From Streptomyces halobius (lineage in GTDB: Bacteria > Actinomycetota > Actinomycetes > Streptomycetales > Streptomycetaceae): a stretch of DNA of 64,000 bases. The notes under the pieces were generated by a model, which was given only the letters and a program-made list of their open reading frames with translations, did not search any database and was not told where the DNA came from. The DNA lies in NCBI RefSeq assembly GCF_023277745.1, contig NZ_CP086322.1, positions 8,122,001 to 8,186,000 of the forward strand, in the 5' to 3' direction. The position numbers and the translations under genes were made by a program. This document shows, piece after piece, positions 35,619 through 44,906 of this stretch (the stretch's first letter is position 1; every line of letters starts with the position of its first letter).

Positions 35619-36050
35619 ATGTCCACGACCGACAACCTCGTGGTCCGCGGCACACGGCTCGCAGTCGGAGCGGGCGCGCTGACCACGGCTGTCGCTCTGG
35701 GGGCGTCGCTGCTCGCCGCGGCGCCCGCCCAGGCGACGACCCCCTCGAAGCCGAAGCCGTACGGCACCGTCGTCTCCAAGGGCGGCATGCATGAGCGTGT
35801 GCACCCCAGCACGGACTCCTCCGTGGCGGGGTATCTGCCGCACCGTGCGCAGATCGGCCTGGTGTGCAAGATCCGTGCCCAGGACGTCATGGGCAACACC
35901 GTCTGGTATCTGACCGGTGGTACGAACCGTGGTCAGCGCAAGAGCTGGGTCTCGGCGAAGTTCGTGGCCAACACCGGCGTCGTCAAGTACTGCAAGGATG
36001 TGTCGGGCAAGCAGGGTCCCGGCCATACGGCGAAGCACGCCGTGGGCTGA
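35619..36050 (+). CDS. Small secreted SH3-like protein
   Basis: A 143-residue exported protein. ATG 35619 has AGGAGA upstream; the leader ending AAAPAQA is a Sec signal peptide (hydrophobic TTAVALGASLLAAAP). The mature region (YGTVVSKGGMHERVHPSTDSSVAGYLPH, IGLVCKIRAQDVMGNTVWYLT) looks like a bacterial SH3 domain with two cysteines (CKI and YCKD) that could form a disulphide. Such proteins often bind the cell wall or remain extracellular. It is followed by the strong hairpin at 36107-36150. Confidence 0.85.
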   Translation: MSTTDNLVVRGTRLAVGAGALTTAVALGASLLAAAPAQATTPSKPKPYGTVVSKGGMHERVHPSTDSSVAGYLPHRAQIGLVCKIRAQDVMGNTVWYLTGGTNRGQRKSWVSAKFVANTGVVKYCKDVSGKQGPGHTAKHAVG

Positions 36051-36106
36051 CCCCCGGGCCCCGCTCGGTGGACCGGGCGGTAGTTGGCGCGCCGGTGGAG
36101 TGTTCG

Positions 36107-36150
36107 CACGGCCCGGCCCCGATACCTCTGGGTACCGGGGCCGGGCCGTG
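36107..36150. terminator. Strong hairpin after the secreted-protein gene
   Basis: CACGGCCCGGCCCCGATACC pairs with GGTACCGGGGCCGGGCCGTG around TCTG, a 20-bp stem with one mismatch. It lies 57 bases after the stop at 36050 and lacks a U-run, as is usual for Streptomyces terminators. Confidence 0.85.
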
Positions 36151-36220
36151 TTGCGCCCGGACGCCGTCGGCGTCCACGGCACCGGCCTGCCGTCCGGCGC
36201 ACCGCGCCCTTCCGTATTAG

Positions 36221-36234
36221 TGGAACGCGTTCTA
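36221..36234. promoter_or_regulatory. KstR-like operator before the acyl-CoA dehydrogenase gene
   Basis: TGGAACGCGTTCTA matches the published KstR consensus TNNAACNNGTTNNA at every fixed position, and its flanks extend the symmetry (AGTGGAACG / CGTTCTACT). It is 92 bases before GTG 36326. A second match is at 53537-53550. Confidence 0.65.
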
Positions 36235-36325
36235 CTGTGCCCCTCGGCCCGACATCCGACGGACCGTCAGTAATCCGGACGGCCCGCGGCGGCCGGGCGA
36301 CCGGACCGGACGAACTGGAGGGGCC

Positions 36326-37525
36326 GTGCACCTCGAATACACCCCCGGACAGCAGCGGTTGCGTGCCGAACTGCGAACGTACTTCGCCGGACTGGTGCCG
36401 GACAACGCCTACGCCAGGCATACCGACCCCGCCTCCCGCAAGCGCTTCTACCGCGAGACCGTGCGCCGCCTGGGCGGCGATGGCTGGCTCGGGGTCGGCT
36501 GGCCCAAGGAGTTCGGCGGGCGGGGCATGAGCCCGATGGAACAGTTCATCTTCTTCGACGAGGCGGCGCAGGCGGGGGTGCCGCTGCCGCTGATGGCGCT
36601 GAACACCGTCGGTCCGACGCTCATGCGGTTCGGCACCGAGGAACAGAAGGCGTACTTCCTGCCCGGGATCCTCTCCGGCGAGATCGACTTCGCCATCGGC
36701 TACAGCGAGCCGGACGCCGGTACCGACCTCGCCGCCCTCAAGACCCGCGCCGTACGGGAGGGCGACGAGGAGAGCGGCCACTACGTCGTCAACGGCCAGA
36801 AGATCTGGACGACCAACGGGGACACGGCGGACTGGGTGTGGCTCGCGGTCCGTACCCGCCCCGTCGACGACGGCACCCCGCCTCACAAGGGCATCACCAT
36901 GCTCCTCGTCCCCACCAGCGACCCCGGCTACTCCTGCACCCTGATCAACACCCTCGCCTCGCACGACACCACCGCCAGCTACTACGAGAACATCACCGTC
37001 CCCGCCTCCCGCCGCGTCGGCAAGGAGAACCAGGGCTGGCGGATCATCACCAACCAGCTCAACCACGAGCGGGTCACCCTCGCCGCGCACGGCACGATGG
37101 CCATCCGCGCGCTGCACGACGTCCAGCGCTGGGCGGCCGGAACCAAACTCGCCGACGGCCGCCGGGTCATCGACCTGGGCTGGGTCCGTGGACGGCTGGC
37201 CCGTACCCACACCAGACTGGACGCCATGAAGCTGCTGAACTGGCAGATGGTCGACGCGCTCCAGCGCGGCACGCTCACCCCGCAGGACGCCTCCGCGGTC
37301 AAGGTCTACGGCTCCGAGGCCCGCAGGGACGCCTATGCCTGGCTGATGGAGATCGTCGGCTCGGCCGGCCCGCTCAAGGAGGGCTCCGCGGGGGCCGTAC
37401 TCCACGGCGAACTGGAGCGCGGCTACCGCTCGGCCGTCATCTTCACCTTCGGCGGCGGCAACAACGAGATCCAGCGCGAGATCATCTCGTGGATCGGCCT
37501 CGGGATGCCCCGCGTACGGCGCTGA
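36326..37525 (+). CDS. Acyl-CoA dehydrogenase
   Basis: A 399-residue flavoenzyme of the acyl-CoA dehydrogenase family, FadE type. Conserved blocks: YSEPDAGTDLAALKTRA (residues ~131-147), INGQKIWTTNGDTADW-like segment VVNGQKIWTTNGDTADWVWL, and the FAD/CoA region near the C-terminus (SGG...GYRSAVIFTFGGGNNEIQREIISW). It desaturates an acyl-CoA thioester at C2-C3. GTG 36326 has GGAGGGG upstream. It is followed 20 bases later by the DUF2236 gene, likely the same transcript, and preceded by a KstR-like site. Confidence 0.95.
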   Translation: MHLEYTPGQQRLRAELRTYFAGLVPDNAYARHTDPASRKRFYRETVRRLGGDGWLGVGWPKEFGGRGMSPMEQFIFFDEAAQAGVPLPLMALNTVGPTLMRFGTEEQKAYFLPGILSGEIDFAIGYSEPDAGTDLAALKTRAVREGDEESGHYVVNGQKIWTTNGDTADWVWLAVRTRPVDDGTPPHKGITMLLVPTSDPGYSCTLINTLASHDTTASYYENITVPASRRVGKENQGWRIITNQLNHERVTLAAHGTMAIRALHDVQRWAAGTKLADGRRVIDLGWVRGRLARTHTRLDAMKLLNWQMVDALQRGTLTPQDASAVKVYGSEARRDAYAWLMEIVGSAGPLKEGSAGAVLHGELERGYRSAVIFTFGGGNNEIQREIISWIGLGMPRVRR

Positions 37526-37545
37526 GACTTTCGGGAGGTGTGGTG

Positions 37546-38460
37546 ATGGCAGGCGACCGAGGGCTCTTCGGCCCCCGCTCGGTGACCTGGCAGATGCACG
37601 GCGACCCGATGATGTGGATCGCGGGCGTCCGTGCGCTGTATCTCCAGGCGCTGCATCCGAGGGCGGTACGCGGAGTGCTGCAGAATTCGGCCGCTTTCCA
37701 GAAGAACAAGGGGGGACGACGGGATGCCTGGGGCCGGCTGATGCGGACCGCCGACTTCGTCGGCACCGTCACCTACGGTACGACCGAGGCCGCCGAACGG
37801 GCCGGTGCCACCGTCCGCGGCATCCACCGCCGGCTGTCCGCCACCGACCCGGCCACCGGCGAACGCTACGGCGTGGACGAACCGGCGCTGCTGCTCTGGG
37901 TGCACTGCGCAGAGGTGGACTCCTACCTGCACGTACTGCGCCGCTCCGGCTACCCCGTCAGCGACGCCCAGGCCGACGCGTACCTCCACGAGCACCGCGA
38001 GAGCGCCCGCCTCGTCGGCCTCGACCCGGACACGGTCCCCGGCGACCGGGACGCGCTCGCCGCCTACTTCGCGGACGTACGGCCCCACCTCGCGCTCACC
38101 CCCGAGGCCCGCCAGGTCGACGACTTCCTCCGCCGGCCGCCCACACCCACCGCGCTCGTCCCCGCACGGGAGCTGCTGTGGACACCTGTGGCGGAGCTCG
38201 CCTACGGCGCACTGCCCCCGTACGCGCACGAGCTGTACGGCCGTCCGGCACCGCGGCCCGCCACCGTCACCCGCAGACTGCGCGTCACCGGCGGTCTCCT
38301 CCGGGCCGTTCCGCCCGCACTCCGGTGGCGGCTGCCGCCCCGGCACATCCTGCGCGCGGTGGCGCGACTCGGCCCCGGCGCCCGCCCAGCGCCCTACAAG
38401 CTGTGCCGTTCCGCCGCCATACTGGGCCCACAGGACACGCAGGGGGAGCTGCGCGACTGA
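37546..38460 (+). CDS. DUF2236 oxygenase (MpaB-like)
   Basis: A 304-residue protein of the DUF2236/MpaB family, heme-dependent or oxygenase-like proteins related to rubber oxygenase LcpA and mycophenolic-acid MpaB. Landmarks: MHGDPMMWIAGVRALYLQALHPRAVRGVLQNS at the N-terminus (conserved Arg/His pair), LLLWVHCAEVDSYL with an HC/H motif near residue 125, and YAHELYGR. ATG 37546 has GGGAGG upstream. It is co-oriented with the acyl-CoA dehydrogenase and may act on the same acyl chain; the substrate is unknown. Confidence 0.88.
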   Translation: MAGDRGLFGPRSVTWQMHGDPMMWIAGVRALYLQALHPRAVRGVLQNSAAFQKNKGGRRDAWGRLMRTADFVGTVTYGTTEAAERAGATVRGIHRRLSATDPATGERYGVDEPALLLWVHCAEVDSYLHVLRRSGYPVSDAQADAYLHEHRESARLVGLDPDTVPGDRDALAAYFADVRPHLALTPEARQVDDFLRRPPTPTALVPARELLWTPVAELAYGALPPYAHELYGRPAPRPATVTRRLRVTGGLLRAVPPALRWRLPPRHILRAVARLGPGARPAPYKLCRSAAILGPQDTQGELRD

Positions 38461-38487
38461 ACGCGGGGACGGGGGCGGCGATACGCG

Positions 38488-40464
38488 ATGGCGGACGACA
38501 GGTTGGTGCAAGGGCGCTACCGGCTGCTCGACACCATCGGACGTGGTGGCATGGGCGAGGTGTGGCGGGCCCTCGACGAATCACTGGGCCGCCAGGTCGC
38601 CGTCAAATGCCTCAAGCCGATGGGGCCGCGCCACGAACCCGGCTTCCTGCGGGTGCTGCGCGAACGCTTCCGCCGCGAGGCCCGGGTCGCGGCCGCGCTC
38701 CAGCACCGCGGCATCACCGTCGTCCACGACTTCGGCGAGGACGACGGCACCCTGTTCCTCGTCATGGAGCTGCTCACCGGCCGTAACCTCAGCCAGCTGA
38801 TGGACGACAACCGGCATGCGCCGCTGCCCGTCCCCGACGTCATCGAGATCGCCGAACAGCTCACCGCCGCGCTCGCCTACACCCACGAACAAGACATCGT
38901 GCACCGCGACCTCAAGCCCGCGAACATCGTGCGGACCACCGACGGCACGGTCAAGATCTGCGACTTCGGCATCGCCCGCCTCAATCACGACATAGGCTTC
39001 ACCGCCCGGCTGACCGGCAGCGGCGTCGCGATGGGCACCCCGCACTACATGTCGCCCGAACAGATCGGCGCCGGCACCGTCGACCATCGCAGCGACCTCT
39101 ACTCCCTCGGCTGTGTGCTGTACGAAATCGCCACCGGCGCCCCGCCGTTCAACCAGGACGACCCCTGGTCGGTGCTCGTCGGACACCGCGACACCGCCCC
39201 GGACCCCCCGCGCACCCGGCGCCCCGACCTGCCCGAGCCCTACCAGCGGATCATGCTCGACCTGCTGGCCAAGGACCCCGACGACCGGCCCCCGGACGCG
39301 GATGAGCTCGGCAAACGCCTCGCCGACGCCCGGCATCGGCAGGGCGTCCGGGGCCCGGGCGACGCCACGGCGCCCACCGAGCGGCTGCCGCCCTGGACCC
39401 GGGGAATGACCCACGGGTCCCCGGCGAGCGGCGCCCGGCCGCCCCGCCGGACCGTGTTGGACCGGTCCGCCGCCGTCCTCACCGCCGCCTGGACCGGCGG
39501 CCAGGGCGCACCGCGACGCGAGGCGTCCCCGGCCGCGGGAACCGCCCAGCCGGCGCCGTCCGACGACGCCCCCGACTCCGTCGCCGCCCTCACCGCCCGC
39601 CTGGAGCGCAGCCACACACTGGCCAGGGCCGGCCGTCACTTCGAGGCGCACCAGATCGCCGCCGAGGTGCTGGCCGGACGCGAGCGGGTCCTGGGCCCGG
39701 ACCACCCCGACACCCTGAGCTGCCGTCACCATCTCGCCTTCGGCCTCGCCCGGCTGGGCCGGCTGGAGGACTGCTGCGCCATGGCCCGTCAGGTGGCCGA
39801 GGCGCGCGCCCGGGTGCTCGGCCCGCACCACCCCGACACCCTCGCCACCCGCTATGAACTCGCCTACGTCCAGGGGCAGCTGGGGAAGTGGACGGAGGCG
39901 CTGTGGTCGTACCACGAGGTGGCGGCGGCACGTACCGAGACGTTCGGCGCGGATCACCCTGACACCCTCGCCGCCCGTTACGAGGTCGGCATCAGCCTCG
40001 GCCGGCTGGGACGCGGCGCCGAGGCCCTGACGGTCTACCGCGACCTGGTGGCGGCCCGTACCCGCGCCCAGGGCGCCGACGCCCCCGAGACGCTGCGCGC
40101 CCGGCACGGCCTGGGGGTGAGCCTCGGCCGGCTGGGCCGCTGGGAGGAGGCGCTCGCCGAGGCCCGCGAGGTGGCCACGGCGCGCGAGCGGGTGCTGGGG
40201 GCCGACCATCCCGACACCCTCGTCAGCCGTCGCGAGATCGCCGTGGCGCTCGGCTGGCTGGGCCGCTGGGCCGACGCCCTGAGCATCTACCGCCAGGTCG
40301 CCGACGCCCGCGAACGAGTCCTGGGCGCGGCCCATCTCGACGCCCTCGCCAGCCGCAGCGACCAGGCGCAGTGCCTGGACCAGCTCGGCCGCACGGCCGA
40401 AGCGGCCGCCCTCTACCGCCGGGTCGCGGCGCTACGGCGGGAGTATGCGGCGGGGCGGCGGTAG
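38488..40464 (+). CDS. Cytoplasmic Ser/Thr protein kinase with TPR-like repeats
   Basis: A 658-residue kinase. The Hanks-type domain is residues ~1-280: GRGGMGEVWRALDE (P-loop), VAVKCLK with the ATP-binding Lys near 37, VHRDLKPANI (HRD at ~139-141), CDFGIARL (DFG), GTPHYMSPEQIG. A linker (~280-370) is Pro/Ala/Arg-rich. The rest (~370-658) is six or seven ~42-residue TPR-like repeats (ERVLGPDHPDTL, ETFGADHPDTL, LGRLGRWEEAL). There is no transmembrane helix or PASTA domain, unlike PknB. Confidence 0.95.
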   Translation: MADDRLVQGRYRLLDTIGRGGMGEVWRALDESLGRQVAVKCLKPMGPRHEPGFLRVLRERFRREARVAAALQHRGITVVHDFGEDDGTLFLVMELLTGRNLSQLMDDNRHAPLPVPDVIEIAEQLTAALAYTHEQDIVHRDLKPANIVRTTDGTVKICDFGIARLNHDIGFTARLTGSGVAMGTPHYMSPEQIGAGTVDHRSDLYSLGCVLYEIATGAPPFNQDDPWSVLVGHRDTAPDPPRTRRPDLPEPYQRIMLDLLAKDPDDRPPDADELGKRLADARHRQGVRGPGDATAPTERLPPWTRGMTHGSPASGARPPRRTVLDRSAAVLTAAWTGGQGAPRREASPAAGTAQPAPSDDAPDSVAALTARLERSHTLARAGRHFEAHQIAAEVLAGRERVLGPDHPDTLSCRHHLAFGLARLGRLEDCCAMARQVAEARARVLGPHHPDTLATRYELAYVQGQLGKWTEALWSYHEVAAARTETFGADHPDTLAARYEVGISLGRLGRGAEALTVYRDLVAARTRAQGADAPETLRARHGLGVSLGRLGRWEEALAEAREVATARERVLGADHPDTLVSRREIAVALGWLGRWADALSIYRQVADARERVLGAAHLDALASRSDQAQCLDQLGRTAEAAALYRRVAALRREYAAGRR

Positions 40465-40488
40465 ACGCCCGCATCCGGGCGGGGCGTC
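40464..40488. terminator. Possible bidirectional hairpin between kinase and GH27 genes
   Basis: GACGCC (40464-40469) pairs with GGCGTC (40483-40488) and inner CGC/GCG can extend it with bulges. It lies between two convergent stops 59 bases apart. Weak. Confidence 0.4.
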
Positions 40489-40522
40489 CACCCACCCCCT
40501 GCCTCCGATCAGCCCGCCCCGA

Positions 40523-41830
40523 TCAGTAAGCCGCACTCACCCGATACAGCACCGTGGCATGCGGTGGCACGTCCTTCGCGACGATGTCCCCGCCGCTGTG
40601 GTGCGCGCGGCCGGTCACCAGATCGCGCACCAGGTAGGGACCGGCGTCCGGCAGACCGGCTGCCTCGGCCGTCGTGGACAGGGTGCGCGGTGTGTCGCCC
40701 GAGTTGAACAGGGCGATCACCCGGTCCCCGTTCGCCAGCGGTTTGGACAGCACCGCGAAGCCGTCACCCTTCCGTACGACCTCCCCCTGTACGCCGAGCG
40801 GGTCCTGGTCGACGGCGATGACCCGCTTGTTGCCCAGCACCTCGCGTGCCGCGGGGGAGAGGTCGCTCAGATCCGTACTGGAGATCAGCGGCGCGGCCAT
40901 CACCGCCCACAGCGACATCTGGCTCTGCATCTCGTCCCGGGTCAGCCCGGTGCCGCCGGCGAGCAGGAAGTCCGGGTCGTTCCAGCGGCCGGGCCGCTGC
41001 AGGCCGGCCAGCCCCGCGTTGTAGCCGAAGTTGGTGACGATCGAGGACCACTTCTTGGCGGGTGAATCCGTCTCCAGTGCGATGTCCCGGCCGCTCCGCC
41101 ACAGGTTGCCGAGCTCGGCGGACCAGCGGATGACCTTGTGCCAGACGCGGTCACCGGCGAACTGGAAGTAGGCCGGCGCGGACACCGAGAAGGTGATGTC
41201 CCGGCCGCTGGCCTCCAGGGCCCGGCTCTGCTGCCGGTACAGGTCGTGGAAGGTCTCTTCTTTCGTGCTCCCCGGGGGGACGGGCACATTGCAGCCGTCG
41301 GCCTTGAGGTAGTCCACCTTCCAGCGCGCGAACAGGTCGGCGTCCTGCTGGAAGTGCCCGAGGCTGCCCGGGTATTTCCCGCAGGTGAGGGTGCCGACGT
41401 CCTCATAGATCCCGAATTTCAGCCCCATCTTGTGCAGCTTTCGGCCGATGTACGCCATGCCGTGCGGGAACTTCTCCGGGTCCGGCACCAGTTCGCCGTC
41501 CGGACCGCGCTTCTTGGCCATCCAGCAGTCGTCGACGGTGACGGTGTCATAGCCCTTGTCCGCCAGGCCGGTGCGCACCAGCGCCCGCGCGTTGTCCAGA
41601 AGGACCTTCTCGTTGATGTCGCATCTGTAGTACGACCAGTTGTTCCAGCCCATCGGGGGTGTCGGGGCCAGATTCGGATACGTTGCGGCGCGCTTGGCGC
41701 CGGCTGCCCGGGCCGTATCGGGGACGGCGGAAGCGGGGCCGGTGAGCGCCAGCAGCGCCGCCGAGCCGGCGGCGACGGCGGTGATTCCGGCGAAGGTGCG
41801 GCCGATGCGGGGTACCGACGGGTGGGACAC
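40523..41830 (-). CDS. Secreted GH27 alpha-galactosidase (melibiase-like)
   Basis: A 435-residue glycoside hydrolase family 27 enzyme, removing alpha-galactosyl residues. An N-terminal signal peptide (FAGITAVAAGSAALLALTGPASA) is followed by the hallmark LAPTPPMGWNNWSYYRCDIN. The catalytic nucleophile Asp is in YLKADGCN and the acid/base Asp in RWNDPDFL. The C-terminus (RVIALFNSGDTPRTLS, ATVLYRVSAAY) is the beta-sandwich domain. It has no carbohydrate-binding module. It is divergent from the oxidoreductase at 42009. Confidence 0.95.
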   Translation of the reverse strand: MSHPSVPRIGRTFAGITAVAAGSAALLALTGPASAVPDTARAAGAKRAATYPNLAPTPPMGWNNWSYYRCDINEKVLLDNARALVRTGLADKGYDTVTVDDCWMAKKRGPDGELVPDPEKFPHGMAYIGRKLHKMGLKFGIYEDVGTLTCGKYPGSLGHFQQDADLFARWKVDYLKADGCNVPVPPGSTKEETFHDLYRQQSRALEASGRDITFSVSAPAYFQFAGDRVWHKVIRWSAELGNLWRSGRDIALETDSPAKKWSSIVTNFGYNAGLAGLQRPGRWNDPDFLLAGGTGLTRDEMQSQMSLWAVMAAPLISSTDLSDLSPAAREVLGNKRVIAVDQDPLGVQGEVVRKGDGFAVLSKPLANGDRVIALFNSGDTPRTLSTTAEAAGLPDAGPYLVRDLVTGRAHHSGGDIVAKDVPPHATVLYRVSAAY

Positions 41831-42008
41831 GGGTCACCTCACGGAGAAGCGGGACGGCCTGAGCGCCGTACCACGGGCGGTGCCGGGACGACGCACCGGC
41901 CGGACGCTAGAATCCGGCCCCGCCCCGATCAAGAAGCCCCACCGGCCGCGCCGGAGGATTCAGCCGCCTGCGCCTGGCACGGACGATCACCGCGTGCTAC
42001 GAAGAGGC

Positions 42009-43598
42009 ATGCCGGAACGGACTTCGTACGACGTGGTCATCGTCGGCGGCGGGCACAACGGACTGGTCGCCGCCGCCTATCTCGCACGCGCCGGACGCAG
42101 CGTGCTGGTGCTGGAGCGGCTGGACCACACCGGTGGTGCCGCCGTGTCGACCCGGGCGTTCGCGGGGGTCGACGCCCGGCTGTCCCGCTACTCCTACCTC
42201 GTCAGCCTGCTGCCGTCGAAGATCGTGCGGGACCTCGGGCTGCGCTTCGCGGTCCGTAAACGCACCGTCTCCTCGTACACCCCGGCCGTCCGCGAGGGCC
42301 GTCCCACCGGACTGCTGGTGGGCGGCGGCCCGCACCGCACCCGCCAGGCGTTCGCCGAACTCACCGGCTCCGACCGGGAGTTCACCGCCTGGCAGCGCTT
42401 CTACGGCAGTACGCACCGACTGGCGGAACGCGTCTTCCCGACGCTCACCGAGCCGCTGCCCACCCGTGACGCGCTGCGCGCCCGGATCGACGACGACGCC
42501 ACCTGGCACGCGTTCTTCGAACGCCCCCTGGGCGAGGCGATCGAGGCGGCCTTCACCGACGACCTGGTACGCGGAGTGGTCCTCACCGACGCCCTGATCG
42601 GCACCTTCGCCGCCGCCCACGACCCCTCGCTGCGGCAGAACCGCTGCTTCCTCTACCACGTCATCGGCGGCGGCACCGGCGACTGGGACGTCCCGATCGG
42701 CGGCATGGGCGCGCTCACCGACGCGCTGGCCGACGCCGCCCGCCGGGCCGGCGCCGAGATCGTCACCCGGTGCGCGGTGACCGCTCTCGCGACCGACGGC
42801 AATACCGCCGAGGTGACCTGCGAACAGGGCACGGTCGGCGCCCGCCGGGTCCTGGTCAACGCCGCGCCACGGGAGCTGGCCCGACTGCTCGGCGAGGACC
42901 CGCCACCGTCCGCGGAGGGAGCCCAGCTCAAGGTCAATATGCTGCTCACCCGGCTGCCACGGCTACGGGACACCCGGGTGGACCCGCGCGAGGCGTTCTC
43001 CGGGACCTTCCATATCGCCGAGGGATACGGGCAGTTGGCGGCCGCCTACGAGCAGGCGGCCGCCGGTGAGCTGCCCGCCGCCCCGCCCTCCGAGATCTAC
43101 TGCCACTCGCTGACCGACCCCTCCGTCCTCGGCCCGGACCTGGTCCGTGCGGGCTACCAGACGCTCACCCTCTTCGGGCTGCACACCCCGGCCCGGCTGT
43201 TCGCCGGCGACACCCCGGAGCACCCGGCCACCCGCGACCGGCTGCTGGCCGCCACGCTCACCCAGCTGGACGCGCACCTCGCCGAACCGCTCGCCGGCTG
43301 CCTCGCCGAGGACGCCGACGGCCGTCCGTGCATCGAGGCCCGGAGCCCGCTGGACCTGGACCGGGAGCTGGGACTGCCGGGCGGCAACATCTTCCACCGC
43401 GAGCTGGCCTTCCCGTATGCGGACCCGGAGGCGGGCGGTGCCGGTCTCCGGGACACGGCGCCCGGCCGCTGGGGCGTGGCGACCGGGCATGCCAATGTCC
43501 TGCTGTGCGGGGCGGGCGCGGTGCGCGGCGGGGGAGTGAGCGGGATCCCCGGGCACAACGCGGCGATGGCGGTGCTGGAGGAGCGGGAAGGCGGGTAG
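42009..43598 (+). CDS. Phytoene-desaturase-like FAD oxidoreductase
   Basis: A 529-residue NAD(P)/FAD oxidoreductase related to phytoene desaturases (CrtI) and human PYROXD2. The FAD motif VVIVGGGHNGLVAAAYLARAG (residues ~9-29) is followed by ERLDHTGGAAVSTRAF. The C-terminal GCGA-type motif is NVLLCGAGAVRGGGVSGIPGHNAA. No other carotenoid genes are near, so a carotenoid role is not implied; the family acts on varied lipids. ATG 42009 has GAAGAGG upstream. The strong terminator at 43599-43688 follows. Confidence 0.88.
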   Translation: MPERTSYDVVIVGGGHNGLVAAAYLARAGRSVLVLERLDHTGGAAVSTRAFAGVDARLSRYSYLVSLLPSKIVRDLGLRFAVRKRTVSSYTPAVREGRPTGLLVGGGPHRTRQAFAELTGSDREFTAWQRFYGSTHRLAERVFPTLTEPLPTRDALRARIDDDATWHAFFERPLGEAIEAAFTDDLVRGVVLTDALIGTFAAAHDPSLRQNRCFLYHVIGGGTGDWDVPIGGMGALTDALADAARRAGAEIVTRCAVTALATDGNTAEVTCEQGTVGARRVLVNAAPRELARLLGEDPPPSAEGAQLKVNMLLTRLPRLRDTRVDPREAFSGTFHIAEGYGQLAAAYEQAAAGELPAAPPSEIYCHSLTDPSVLGPDLVRAGYQTLTLFGLHTPARLFAGDTPEHPATRDRLLAATLTQLDAHLAEPLAGCLAEDADGRPCIEARSPLDLDRELGLPGGNIFHRELAFPYADPEAGGAGLRDTAPGRWGVATGHANVLLCGAGAVRGGGVSGIPGHNAAMAVLEEREGG

Positions 43599-43688
43599 GG
43601 ATCGGCTTGGGGGGCCGGCGGACCCTTAAGGGAAACCCCTTAGGGGAGCCCTTAAGGGTCCGCCGGCCCCCAGACCGATCCCTACCCG
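43599..43688. terminator. Very long inverted repeat/terminator
   Basis: The sequence after the stop (GTAGGGATCGGC ... GGGGCCGGCGGACCCTTAAG) is matched in reverse by CTTAAGGGTCCGCCGGCCCC ... GCCGATCCCTAC (43654-43685) with only small mismatches, around GGAAACCCCTTAGGGGAG. The stem exceeds 35 bp. It is the terminator for the 42009-43598 gene and insulates the downstream regulon promoter. Confidence 0.85.
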
Positions 43689-43737
43689 TCACGGGACTCA
43701 CTCAACTGGCGCAGTTTGGGGCCTCGGGCCTCCCTTA

Positions 43738-43757
43738 ACTGACGTGGCATCAGAAAA
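43738..43757. promoter_or_regulatory. ACTGAC-N6-TCAGAAAA operator
   Basis: ACTGAC GTGGCA TCAGAAAA, 40 bases before the start codon of the nitronate-monooxygenase-like gene. The architecture is identical to the site at 53493-53512. It has inverted CTGA/TCAG ends like TetR-family operators. Confidence 0.6.
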
Positions 43758-43796
43758 TCTCTTCCCTCGTACGGCGCGCTGCGGCATCCTGCGCCC

Positions 43797-44906
43797 ATGC
43801 AGACGGAGCTGAGCAACACGCTGGGAGTCGAGCACGCCGTCTTCGGGTTCACGCCCTTCCCGGCGGTCGCCGCGGCGATCACCCGGGCGGGCGGCTTCGG
43901 GGTGCTCGGCGCGGTCCGCTACAACGCGCCCGACGAGCTGGCCCGCGACCTCGACTGGATGCAGGAACACACCGAGGGGCTGCCCTACGGCCTCGATGTG
44001 GTGATGCCCGCCAAGAAGGTGGAAGGCGTCACCGAGGCCGACGTCGAGGCGATGATCCCCGAGAGCCACCGTCAGTTCGTCGCGGATCTGCTCGCCAAGT
44101 ACGAGGTGCCACAGCTCGCCGAGGGCGAGGCGACCGGCTGGCGGATCACCGGCTGGATGGAACAGGTGGCCCGCAGCCAACTCGACGTGGCCTTCGACTA
44201 CCCGATCAAGCTGCTCGCCAGCGCTCTCGGGGCACCGCCCCCGGACGTCATCCAGCGCGCACACAACCACGACATCCTCGTCGCCGCGCTGGCCGGGAGC
44301 CCCCGCCACGCCCTGCACCACAAGGCGGCCGGCATCGATATCGTCGTCGCCCAGGGCTACGAGGCCGGAGGACACACCGGCGAGATCGCCACCATGGTCC
44401 TCACCCCGGAAGTCGTGGCGGCCGTCGACCCGTTGCCGGTGCTTGCCGCGGGCGGCATCGGCACCGGCGCACAGATCGCCGCCGGGCTCGCCCTCGGCGC
44501 ACAGGGCGTCTGGCTCGGCTCGATCTGGCTGACCACCGAGGAGGCCGAGCTGCACTCCCGCCGGCTGACCGCGAAACTGCTCGCCGCCGGCCCCGGCGAC
44601 ACCGTCCGCTCCCGCGCCCTGACCGGCAAACCCGCCCGCCAGCTGCGCACCGCATGGACCGACGCCTGGGACGACCCGAGCGGCCTCGGGCCCCTCCCGA
44701 TGCCACTCCAGGGACTGCTGGTCGCCGAGGCCAACTCCCGTATCCAGCGCTATGAGACCGAGCCGCTGCTCGGCACCCCGGTCGGCCAGATCGTCGGCCG
44801 GATGAACCGCGAACGGAGCGTGCAGGCCGTCTTCGACGATCTCATCCGGGGTTTCGAGCGGGCCATCGACCGCATCGACCGCATCGCCGGAAGGAGCCAG
44901 CAGTGA
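43797..44906 (+). CDS. Nitronate-monooxygenase-like flavoprotein (NPD family)
   Basis: A 369-residue FMN enzyme of the 2-nitropropane dioxygenase/nitronate monooxygenase family. Signature LAAGGIGTGAQIAAGLALGAQGVWLGS (near 215-242), GIDIVVAQGYEAGGHTG and HDILVAALAGSP. The N-terminus starts MQTELSNTLGVEHAVFG. Actinobacterial relatives act in steroid and lipid catabolism. GTG 44903 of the next gene overlaps its stop (GTGA), so it is coupled to the acyl-CoA ligase gene. Confidence 0.92.
   Translation: MQTELSNTLGVEHAVFGFTPFPAVAAAITRAGGFGVLGAVRYNAPDELARDLDWMQEHTEGLPYGLDVVMPAKKVEGVTEADVEAMIPESHRQFVADLLAKYEVPQLAEGEATGWRITGWMEQVARSQLDVAFDYPIKLLASALGAPPPDVIQRAHNHDILVAALAGSPRHALHHKAAGIDIVVAQGYEAGGHTGEIATMVLTPEVVAAVDPLPVLAAGGIGTGAQIAAGLALGAQGVWLGSIWLTTEEAELHSRRLTAKLLAAGPGDTVRSRALTGKPARQLRTAWTDAWDDPSGLGPLPMPLQGLLVAEANSRIQRYETEPLLGTPVGQIVGRMNRERSVQAVFDDLIRGFERAIDRIDRIAGRSQQ

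Noticed and set aside
42009..43598. Carotenoid biosynthesis cluster
   Set aside because: Only a desaturase-like gene; no phytoene synthase, GGPP synthase or cyclase nearby.
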